A stretch of 64,000 nucleotides of DNA from Thozetella sp. PMI_491 (Eukaryota; Ascomycota; Sordariomycetes; Chaetosphaeriales; Chaetosphaeriaceae): assembly GCA_021432635.1 (NCBI GenBank), contig MU270059.1:208003-272002 (forward strand), given 5' to 3'. Position numbers and translations under genes: made by a program. The notes below the pieces were generated by a model. The model saw only the letters and a program-made list of their open reading frames with translations, was not told the origin of the DNA and ran no database searches. Within the stretch, counting starts at the first letter, position 1. Each line of letters starts with the position of its first letter. Positions 55,844 to 64,000 of the stretch are shown here, piece by piece.

Positions 55844-57085
55844 ATGAAGACCTCTAGCTTCCTTCTCTCTCTCCTCGCGGCCTCGGCCACCTACGTTGCC
55901 GCCCTTCCCACTAACCCCGACGGCCTGGCTGCCCGCGACGTCCAGGACGACAGCCTGTTCAAGAGGCACCACCAGGGCAAGAAGGTTAAGACCACCGCCG
56001 TGGCTGCTGCTGCTGCGACTGAGACAACCGCCTGCGTTGCCGCTCGGGACGTTGAGGCCGAGGATCTCGACAAGCGTCACCACCAGGGCAAGAAGGCTAA
56101 GACCACTGCTGTTGCTGCTGCTGCTGCCACTCCCTGCGTCGCCGCCCGGGACATCGAGGAAGTAGAGAAGCGCCACCACCAAGGCAAGAAGGCCAAGACC
56201 TCCACTGCCGTGGCTGCTGCTGCTGCGACTGAGACAACCGCCTGCGTCGCCGCTCGGGACGTTGAGGAGGTTGAGAAGCGTCACCACCAGGGCAAGAAGG
56301 CCAAGACCACTGCTGTGGCCGCTGCTGCTGCCGCCACCCCCTGCGTCGCTGCTCGTGATGTCGAGGAGGTAGAGAAGCGCCACCACCAGGGCAAGAAGGC
56401 TAAGACCTCCACTGCCGTCGCCGCCGCCGCTGCGACTGAGACTACTGCCTGCGTCGCCGCTCGTGACGTTGAGGAGGCCGAGGATCTCGAGAAGCGTCAC
56501 CACCAGGGCAAGAAGGCCAAGACCACCACTGCTGTTGCTGCTGCCGCTGCCACCCCTTGCGTCGCTGCTCGCGATGTTGAGGANNNNNNNNNNGAGAAGC
56601 GTCACCACCAGGGCAAGAAGGCCAAGACCACCACTGCTGTTGCTGCTGCCGCTGCCACCCCTTGCGTCGCTGCTCGCGATGTTGAGGATCTCGACAAGCG
56701 CCACCACCAGGGCAAGAAGGCTAAGACCTCCACTGCTGTCGCTGCCGCCGCCGCGACCGAGACCACCGCCTGCGTCGCCGCTCGGGACGTTGAGGAGGTT
56801 GAGAAGCGTCACCACCAGGGCAAGAAGGCCAAGACCACCGCCGTGGCTGCTGCCGCTGCCGCCACTCCTTGTGTTGCCGCTCGCGACATTGAGGAGGTAG
56901 AGAAGCGTCACCACCAGGGCAAGAAGGCCAAGACCTCCACTGCCGTCGCCGCTGCCGCTGCGACTGAGACAACCGCCTGCGTTGCTGCCCGCGACATTGA
57001 GGAGGTTGAGAAGCGTCACCACCAGGGTAAGAAGGCCAAGACCACCACTGCTGCCGCCGCCGCCGCTGCGGTGACGTGCGCTTAG
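55844..57085 (+). CDS. Secreted tandem-repeat precursor processed at Lys-Arg sites
   Basis: An intronless frame of about 413 codons (including a 10-N gap) starts with a signal peptide (MKTSSFLLSLLAASATYVAALP) and a short pro-segment ending in LFKR. Eleven units of 32-37 residues follow. Each begins HHQGKKAKT (basic), continues through a short Thr/Val stretch and five to seven Ala to a single Cys in ACVAARD or TPCVAARD, and ends in an acidic spacer (EEVE, EAEDL or DL) plus EKR or DKR. Kex2-type cleavage after each KR would release about ten nearly identical peptides. Two unit types alternate: ATETTAC (A) and ATPC (B). Codons strongly favour C/G endings, suggesting high expression. Architecture resembles kexin-processed RiPP precursors or smut Rep1. 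The peptide sequence is not one I recognise. Confidence 0.88.
   Translation: MKTSSFLLSLLAASATYVAALPTNPDGLAARDVQDDSLFKRHHQGKKVKTTAVAAAAATETTACVAARDVEAEDLDKRHHQGKKAKTTAVAAAAATPCVAARDIEEVEKRHHQGKKAKTSTAVAAAAATETTACVAARDVEEVEKRHHQGKKAKTTAVAAAAAATPCVAARDVEEVEKRHHQGKKAKTSTAVAAAAATETTACVAARDVEEAEDLEKRHHQGKKAKTTTAVAAAAATPCVAARDVEXXXXEKRHHQGKKAKTTTAVAAAAATPCVAARDVEDLDKRHHQGKKAKTSTAVAAAAATETTACVAARDVEEVEKRHHQGKKAKTTAVAAAAAATPCVAARDIEEVEKRHHQGKKAKTSTAVAAAAATETTACVAARDIEEVEKRHHQGKKAKTTTAAAAAAAVTCA
55961..57083. repeat. In-gene tandem repeat, about 96-111 base unit
   Basis: Eleven head-to-tail units, each opening with a highly conserved block that encodes KRHHQGKKAK. Units 1, 3, 5, 8 and 10 are type A. 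Units 2, 4, 6, 7 and 9 are type B. The last unit is cut short after TCA. Length differences come from the Ala run and the acidic spacer and are always multiples of three. The strict A/B order implies that the ancestral duplication unit was an A+B pair of about 200 bases. Confidence 0.9.
56584..56593. other. Assembly gap of 10 N with identical 95-base flanks
   Basis: The 95 bases before the gap (56489-56583) and the 95 bases after it (56594-56688) are identical by direct comparison. This suggests two contig ends that overlap but were scaffolded with a nominal gap. If merged, units 6 and 7 become a single type-B unit. Confidence 0.85.
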
Positions 57086-57780
57086 GTTGTTTGGTTGCCT
57101 TGCAAGGTGTGAGAGTGTTATAGCGGCTGGTATTGGGCCATTTCTTTCTAAGTGTGGTTAGTCGATGCGTAATTATACGGGGACAAGCATCTCTTCTTAG
57201 ACTCGCCCCATTGAATATATCCATTTTTGAAGACAACCTATTTATGAGCCGCGAAGTGATACGTTTCTCTGTAGCCAGAACCAGAACCACAGAGCTCGCA
57301 TAACCAGCGAGCTGGGAGTCGCCTTTCAGTATGAGCGGTGGGGAGGGATGTCCTCTGGAGAATGATTGAGACATGGATTATTTGTCGGGGCTAGCGCCGG
57401 GAAAGCTATTGGCCAAGAGCAACGACGGCGGGGTTCGCTGCGACGTTGGTCGTGTGTCAGACAGCGTAGTGCGGCTGGACTCCCTCCATACCATCCCCTC
57501 GTGACGACCATTCCTGGTTTTCCGGATACACCCCTGTCCACACAGTGTTGACCCCTAAAGGAGAAATGTATCCCTTCATACCAGGCATGAGTTTTTGTCC
57601 CCCTCCGCGGTCGGTGTCTCTTCCCGGCCCTTGGGGGCGCCATTCAGGCCACGGTGGAGATGCGAAGCAATGGAACAGGTTCTCCGTAGAAATTAGCTAA
57701 ATCTACCAAGCAGCGCGCCACACGCGTTGCGCGGAGCCTCGTCGACACCTCCACCAAACTGCAAGAGGGCGAGAGGCAAA
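57086..57780. other. Intergenic stretch, no gene seen
   Basis: About 0.7 kb between two plus-strand genes: the 3' end of the repeat-peptide gene and the promoter of the glycosyltransferase-like gene. Short ORFs only. Confidence 0.55.
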
Positions 57781-59360
57781 ATGATCACCATGCAGCGTTT
57801 CGCTCTTCGGACATGGCTGATTGCCATATCGGCAACGGCATTGCTGTTGGTTAGCGCCCATGTCTTTCTGTCCAGAGAGAGCTCGGTGCCGGCCACTGCC
57901 CTACAAGCCCTGGCCAATTGGTACACTGAAAATGGTCCTGCGTCCAAGAACCCGAGTTCTGCGGCAGAAGCCAGTTCTCAAGGTAAAATGCGACTGCCGG
58001 CTCTACAGCAAAAGCAAACACTGAAAGATACTAGACTGGAAGAAGGTCGAGATTGATGGAGGTTTCAACGGCGAGGCACTCCAGGATATTTGTAGCGAAG
58101 GCAATCGCCCGTGGACACCCGACATCGCCTTCGATTGCCCGCCAAGGGTAGGGGGCATTGGAAATGTTCGCATGACATTTCTTAATTGCCTTCGCCTTGC
58201 TATCGGCGCCAGAGGTAGGTCATTGCTGGAGACCCGGCGTTGGGAGGTAGTTCTCTCATGGAGAGACATGCGCTTACACTCTGCGTCTGAGAATAGGCTC
58301 CTTCATTCTGCCGCAAGTCATCACGCGCAGCGAGACCAATCTCTCCTTCGTGGGGCAAGGATTTGCCCCTTTCGATTACTTTTTCGATCCCGACCATTTC
58401 CGACAAACGCTCCAGTCTTACTGTCCCCAGCTGACGCTATACGACACATTCGAGGACTTCCAGCAAGCTCAAAACGGTACTGCTGTCACTGTTCCACTAG
58501 ATCCGAAAGGCGAGCTGGGAGGGCAGATTGGCATGGTGTCCGGGTACACCATGGCCAAGGCTGAGCGGTGGCCATCTGTATTCGACTCGTGGCTTGCCAA
58601 AAAAGATGCTGGGCGGTCGGTGCACATCGCCCTGGGCTCCCAATGGAACCTCATATATATCTGGCCTACCGCTTTCGACCGACCTGATCTCGTGCGCACC
58701 TTCAGTGGTTTGATGCGTCCGAACCGCGCCATACCGCCTTTGGCGTTTGCTGTACTTGACAGCTTGGAGCGGGACTATGCGGTGCAAAAAGGCCCCTTCC
58801 CTGGCAGTGGCAACTTTGTTGGCTTGCATCTGCGAACAGAGATGGATGCAGTTAAGCACGGGTTTGCTACCTACGAAGTGCTGGCCAAGTACTACAAAAA
58901 GAGACTGTTTGGCAGCGAGAGAGACGACAGCTTCGACAACAGCACGGTCGTCTACGTCGCATCCGGTGATCCCCAGTCCATCGCTCGATTTAAAAAAGAC
59001 TTCGAGCCGCTTCGCGTCGTGACGAAATACGATATATTAACGTCCACCTCCCTGTCCCCGCTGACGTTTGATCAGCAGGCACTGGTAGATATGCTCGTCC
59101 TGGAACGATCTGCATACTTCTTTGGGTCGGCGTCGAGCAGCTATTCGTGGCTACTTGCCCTGCGCCGGGCTGCTGCAGTAAATAATGTCGTTGGCGGGTA
59201 TCCCAAGCCGGGTAATTGCTGGCTTCCAGACGAGAACGGGGTGCCTAAAAGACGCGGATGCCCGGTGGATCTGGGAAGAGAGGAAGCATGGCGCGATGAC
59301 TTATCAACACTTAATCCTCACATGATAGACACACGAATGTGCGAAACAGTGTGGCCATAG
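57781..59360 (+). CDS. O-fucosyltransferase-like type II membrane protein
   Basis: Three exons (57781-57982, 58035-58214, 58297-59360) give 481 aa. The ATG at 57781 begins a short basic N-terminus and a single signal anchor (TWLIAISATALLLVSAHVFL), so the catalytic part should face the Golgi lumen. Features: ICSEGNRPWTPDIAFDC, GGIGNVRMTFLNCLRLAIGARGSF, GNFVGLHLRTEMDA (the HLRxE sugar-nucleotide motif of GDP-fucose O-fucosyltransferases), YVASGDPQSIARF, and DQQALVDMLVLERSAYFFGSASSSYSW near the C-terminus. This is the pattern of the fungal branch of O-fucosyltransferase-like proteins, whose acceptors are unknown. It lies directly downstream of the repeat-peptide gene in the same direction; modification of that Thr-rich product is only a possibility. 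Confidence 0.85.
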
Positions 59361-59765
59361 AAGAGAGTTCACCACGATACCATATATAGAGGGCAATGTG
59401 ACAATATCCGTTGACAGATTCCAACGTTCATGCCTTTTTGGGGGGGGCTAAACTGAACTGCTTCCTAAGCTCTAGCCGTTGACTTGTCCGTCAAAGTCAC
59501 GACATGTCTCACCTAGACCCCCTCGGAGCAACACGTCTTTGGGGCAGTTGCTGTTGGGCCAGAGATTCCTTCCAGCGGCCTTCGGATATCAGGCAAGTAG
59601 CCCCTGTAAACACGAGAGTTACACCTAGAGCTAGGGGCAGTCTAATCAGCTTCATAATTATTGATGATTAAGATGTATTCAGTTTCGAAGATAAATGGAG
59701 ATGAGCTATCAAAAAGTAGGCGATTCGCTAATATGGCATCCGACATTAAACATAGTTTTGACTCT
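59361..59765. other. Convergent intergenic region
   Basis: About 400 bases between the ends of two converging genes. A run of eight G lies near 59442-59449. No gene seen. Confidence 0.55.
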
Positions 59766-61540
59766 CTAGCTGCTTGGTTGGTCAGTGAGTGATATATCAT
59801 CCAAGTATATCGAAATGGGCGGCGCGTCTTTATTTGGGTTGCATTGCACAAATACTTGGATTGACCCATACGATGTCGTGGTTGTGAAGTTATTTGAAAA
59901 CTGCAGCCATTGCCCCACGGGTTGCTTGATCAGTGCGATAGAATCCTGGACCGCACCTGCAAAAAATTCGTCGTTTAAGAGGGCCGGTCCGTAAGTATCC
60001 ACGGTATCGGGGCTAAAACCGGCGGAAGTATAGCAATCTGCCGTGTTGTTGCTTTGGTAAACCCAGTAACTGAGGATGTAGTTCTGGTTAGGTTGAACGG
60101 AGACGCGCTGATAGATTGAGGTGTAGTTGTCATCCGTATTTGGGTAGTCCAGTTGCAGGCTCTGACTACCCGAGTGCGCCACATCCGTTGCCTGAAAAGC
60201 GGTGAATTGAGTCCAACCCGACCAGGTACTCCACGTTTTGGTCCAGTCGTCGTCCTCAAAGCCTCCGTCAGTGACAGCTTCTCCGCTGGGTGGCTTGGGG
60301 GTCGCGTCTGCGCAGACATCGGACGCTTGATACGCGCAGTAAACATAGGACGGAAGCTTGTCGAGGCATTTGCTAATGAAAAAAGATGTTATTAGTCGAT
60401 AACCTCTTTTACGATGGTCACATGGTCAGGAACGGATGAAGAGCAAACCAGGTTGACTCACTAGACGGTAGAGAGCGGCATATCCCCGTAAAGCATGTCG
60501 TCGTTCACGCATGGTGTCGCTTCGGCTATGCCGCTGTAGTAGATTTGGCAGGTGACAAGATAATCGTGGAAGTCTCCGGCCTCGTAAAGATCGTGGCCGC
60601 TCTTTGGGTTATTTTTGAAATACATGCATGGGGATGGCACGCTGACGATACAAGACGGAGTGCAATGGGGGCCGGCTGACGTTGCTGAAGCAGCACTCGA
60701 TTCAGGAAGGGGAGAACTAGAGGCAGGGGGGGGATTTATCTTGCTTGAAGCTGTAACTCCGGCTTTGCGGCCGGCCGTGATGGCGATGCTGCTCTTCTTT
60801 GCACTCGAGCTTTTGCTGCTCGTAGCTTTGGTGCTGCTGCGCCTCGTGCTGGTACTAGTAACCTTGGTTGTGCGAGTGGTAGTACGCTTAGTCGGACTAG
60901 TAGGAACTGCCTTGGTTTTTTTGCTACTAGTACTTGGCCGTTGAGTTGTTTTACTCTTGACAGGTTTAGCACTGGTCGTCCGTTTGGCCCCGCTGCTGAC
61001 GACCCGGATGGGTATATGTTCTGAAGTACTCTTCGCCATAGGTTTGGTGCTGGTGGTCTTCTTCCGCTCATTACTGGTAACTGTACGCTTAGTACTGGTT
61101 TGCTTGGAGCTCGAACATTTGGAACAAGTACCCTTGACACCAGTGGTCTTGTCACTGGTGCGCTTGGTGCTAGTACTGATGCGCTTGATACCAGTGCTGG
61201 TAGCTGGCTTGGTGTCACTGGTGCGCTTGGTAGCTACAAAAGTAGCGGCGCTGCGCCTGCCGATCCCACTGGTCACTTTAGTACTGGCATTACTTTGAAC
61301 GAGTCCCTGGTTTGTGGCTAGTCCTGTTGGACTACGGGCGGTGGTAATGGTTCGCGTAGTACTGAAGATACTACCAGTCGAGTTTCGGGTCGGTATAACA
61401 AGACAATTGATGTTGGACCCTCTTGTGGGAGCCGCTCCATTTTCAACTTCGAACGCAATGTGGCCAGGCGCCACGTCATGAAAGGGCACGGCCAAGATCC
61501 CGGTCACGAACGTGAGCCAGAGAACCAGGCGGAAAGCCAT
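59766..61540 (-). CDS. Secreted CBM-like protein with basic Thr/Ser/Lys linker
   Basis: Two exons, 61540-60462 and 60372-59766, with an 89-base intron give 561 aa. A signal peptide (MAFRLVLWLTFVTGILA) precedes about 230 residues rich in Thr, Ser and Lys with many KRT/KRTS repeats (TKRTSDTKP, IKRISTSTKRTSDK, TKRTVTSNERKK). A Cys-containing segment (HCTPSCIVSVPSPCMYFKN, then LPSYVYCAYQASDVC) follows. The C-terminal 170 residues resemble a CBM4_9-type jelly roll (GGFEDDDWTKTWSTWSGW, HSGSQSLQLDYP, NYILSYWVY, ISIYLDDISLTD). It is likely a wall- or glycan-associated protein. The linker contains many dibasic sites and could be cut by Kex2 or bind anionic polymers. Confidence 0.82.
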
Positions 61541-62912
61541 TGGTGCCTGAATTCATCCGAAGGGAACTTTTCCAGCTTGAAGATTTCAGCCTTGGCCGTA
61601 GTCTTGAACCGGAAACTGCGTCACTATTTATCATTCGATCTTCAATTGAAGGCCGTCGTACTCCATCAACGAATGCAGTGTGGCGGAGATGCCCCCGAGA
61701 GTCTCTTGACATTCCAAAGCACGAACTGGCGCGAGATGACCGCGTTCGGGCCGCCACACGCGAACCTGGGTGCCCACTTTCCGAGGCTGGAACTGGCACA
61801 TTCCGGTGTGTCCACTTATGGGCCCTATTGCGACGAGTCGATGGACTGGGCTCGTGTTTGCGTGGTAGCAATGATGGCCATCTAGTTAGGATATAGTTCG
61901 CACTCAACTATACAGCAGTGTGGTATTGCGAGACTACTAGCATTGACCCTTATGCTACGTAAAAGAGGAAAAGGAGAGCACACAAAGCTTCATAATATGT
62001 AAATACGCGAATGTGGAAGTTTAGGAAGAAGGAATGGAGTAGACGTTGCTCGATATATTCTCAAATTTGCAAGCGGTTTGCTCGATAGATGTCTCACCAC
62101 GTTACTCTCGTGTATTGGCCAATCATACGGCGTACCAAAAAGCTGACAGTTGTTTGCTTCCTCATATCAGCGAAAACCATTGCGTTGAAAACGGTTTCAT
62201 ACGGCCAGCAGCTCAGCGCAAACAACGCCAGTATTATCTTGTTCCGATCGCAGTAATCAAAGGCGGGAGAAGGTAGCCAGAGAAGCCTAGGGGTTCTGTG
62301 AAGCGCAACAGTATCAAACAGATGGGCTTAGCTTCTAATTAAGAGAGGCTCAGATCTTTTGCTCATTCCTTAGCTGCCTGAGAGGTAACCGATACCTATC
62401 CCGATTGCATGTTGGCATGGTGGCATGACTTTTGCTGTGTACTGTAGGCTCTATACTTTCCGGGGTGGCTTTTCGGAGCGAATGGACTTTCTGGTAGGTA
62501 GTCACGCAGCAGGAGCTACCTTTTACAAGCCCTTTTTTTTTTTTTTTTGGCGTCTTGGTTAAGTCCCTATAGGTGATGGAAGTCGACCTACCTACTCCGT
62601 AGATCTTTATTTGGTATAGTTCCATTCCAATCCAGGGCATGGCCTCCCCTGGCAGGTAGTGGGGCCATGCAGCTATCGTATTGCAGCAGCGAATTGCAAC
62701 CCGCGGCACCAGGCTTTAGCGTGCGGCGCAGTCGTCGAGATTTCCCGAGCTGAGTCTCAAATCCCGAAGGGGTAGGCCGCCTCCCAAGAAATTTTTAAAC
62801 AGATCCAGTACTCTGTTGAGCTCCTCCAAACCTTGACAAAGTCAAGGTGCCACCAGCGCCAGATATTAAACTTGACGGGTTTCCTCGACGGGTTTCTCGA
62901 CGGGGCAGGGAA
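61541..62912. other. Intergenic, divergent promoters
   Basis: About 1.4 kb between the CBM-like gene and the Zn2Cys6 gene. A run of 17 T lies near 62530-62546. Short direct repeats of gggtttc-tcgacgg just before 62913 belong to the leader of the next gene. No gene seen. Confidence 0.55.
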
Positions 62913-64000
62913 ATGGCTACAAATCGAGATGGTCAGCCGAGGAAACGTTCTACGCACGCGAAAAGCAAGAGGGGCTGTACCGCGTGTAAGCAGCAGAGAA
63001 TCCGCTGCGGCGAGGAGCAGCCGATGTGGTAGGTCCTCTGCATTTGTCCCTTTTTGGGTGTCGTCACCGTTGGCTGTACTTTATCTTGCTTGGCGGTGCT
63101 GATAATGCCCTATGTATAGCCATGCTTGTCTGGTCTACGGGAGACAGTGCGCCTACACGCATACGCAACAAGCCTCCCGAGCGACAGCCTGCCAGCCAAA
63201 GAGTCTCCGAGTAGGGGACAGCAGCAGCGGATTACTCAACGTTCTACCCTCCACACCCACTGGCCCGTTCGATGTATTCCCAGTTAGGATGGAGTACCGA
63301 TCCTCGGAAGTGTTCCACCATTGTAAGCTGTAGATGTGTGCCGCTTGCAACGCCCGCCTCTAATGCACGTGCTAGTCATCGAGATCCGCTCGTCGCTTGC
63401 CAATCTTACGCGTGGAGACGTAACGCTGTTTCATTCTAGGTGCCTTATAAATCCCAGCCATGGAGCTTCTTCTCATGTGGGGTGTGCTGACCGCGCGGTA
63501 GCCTCGGGCTCGCGCAGACGGACCCCACGTGGTTCCAAGTAGCGCTGTGTCTGAACGCCGCGTACGGCTGCTTCCGACGGCCATCATACTTCCAGCCAAC
63601 CTACTTTCATCATCGACAAGGCCTATTGCATTGGATTAAGAATAACCTCGATGATGCGAAGGCTTCCTTCTCGGTGTCTTATTTAAGTATTATCGGTGCA
63701 GTACTCATGTCAGATGTAGGCCGGCGGTTTACCTACGTAGTTACTCGGTTGACGTGATTTTGCTGACATGTTTCTAACAGAGTGCCTCGGGTGAAGATTC
63801 CAGCGTACAGGCCCACCTCAAGGGTGTCTTTGCCTTGCTCGATGCGAGGAGACAACTAGAAGGGGACTGCTGGTTCTATGAAAGCCTGTTGAAGCAGATG
63901 TTGGTAATGTTCGTCGACACTTGGATTTAGCATACCAGGCCTAGGGAATGAGCATATATACTGACCTTTGGTTATTTAGGGCACTAAGCCTTAACTATCT
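62913..64000 (+). CDS. Zn(II)2Cys6 transcription factor, 5' part, possibly damaged
   Basis: Starts at the ATG at 62913 and runs off the right edge. Exon 1 (62913-63028) and exon 2 (from 63120) join to complete the cluster CTACKQQRIRCGEEQPMC then HAC, then LVYGRQC. Exon 2 ends near 63322 with the family-typical FDVFPVRMEYRSSEVFHH. Downstream, in one frame, come VPYKSQPWSFFSCGVC, an in-frame TGA at 63488-63490, then LGLAQTDPTWFQVALCLNAA and GLLHWIKNNLDDAKASFSVS. After a further intron comes SASGEDSSVQAHLKGVFALL, as in the Fungal_trans_2 region. I could not find a phase-consistent junction for exon 2 to 3, so splicing is unresolved or the gene is decaying. Its regulatory target is unknown. Confidence 0.65.

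Noticed and set aside
55832-57022. Antisense ORF of about 396 codons opposite the repeat-peptide gene
   Set aside because: It is a by-product of the GC-rich, codon-biased repeats read backwards (Leu/Ser/Gly-rich). The sense strand has a signal peptide, promoter and processing sites.
55961-57083. CRISPR-like regular repeats
   Set aside because: The repeats are contiguous coding units in a eukaryotic gene, with no unique spacers.

Overview
The window is nuclear DNA of a filamentous ascomycete (Pezizomycotina). The evidence is short GT-AG introns of about 45-100 bases in most genes, Zn(II)2Cys6 regulators, WSC, Hce2 and DUF6923 secreted proteins, a fungal-type GH35 beta-galactosidase, two P450s and Kex2-type precursor processing. 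Genus cannot be assigned from sequence alone. Genes are sparse, on both strands, with intergenic stretches of 0.3-3 kb. This is typical of an accessory, secretome-rich region rather than a housekeeping block.

Layout. 1-10 kb: the 3' end of a six-exon unknown gene, an unknown ORF, a small C2H2 zinc-finger protein, a relic of a Zn2Cys6 regulator C-terminus, a ketopantoate reductase with a GC-AG intron, and a short-chain dehydrogenase. 10-24 kb: a secreted S33-type hydrolase, a Zn2Cys6 regulator, a large secreted alpha/beta-hydrolase plus WSC-repeat protein split by an in-frame TGA, and a large membrane protein of unknown function. 25-33 kb: a DUF1993 protein, a sulfotransferase-like protein, a P450 and a secreted DUF6923 protein with a 48-base minisatellite. 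34-43 kb: a complete GH35 beta-galactosidase, an Ecp2/Hce2 effector-like protein, decayed sequence, and a zinc polyol dehydrogenase. 46-53 kb: a free-standing adenylation domain, a convergent seven-exon P450 and an Old Yellow Enzyme, possibly a small secondary-metabolite locus. 55-64 kb: a secreted tandem-repeat Kex2-processed peptide precursor, an O-fucosyltransferase-like membrane enzyme, a secreted CBM-like protein with a basic Thr/Ser/Lys linker, and the start of another Zn2Cys6 regulator.

The most unusual item is the precursor at 55844-57085. It has a signal peptide and then about eleven copies of a 32-37 residue unit, each starting with His-His after a Lys-Arg cleavage site. The units alternate between two forms, A and B. 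The alternation breaks only at a 10-N assembly gap whose two flanks are an identical 95-base sequence, so the gap probably duplicates one unit artificially. The peptide family is not one I recognise. Its architecture resembles fungal kexin-processed peptides (dikaritin/epichloecyclin precursors) or the smut repellent Rep1, but no tailoring oxidase (DUF3328/UstYa) is visible here.

Exon boundaries were derived by hand from splice consensus, reading phase and fit to protein families. They are good where the phase closes exactly, and weaker in the last gene.
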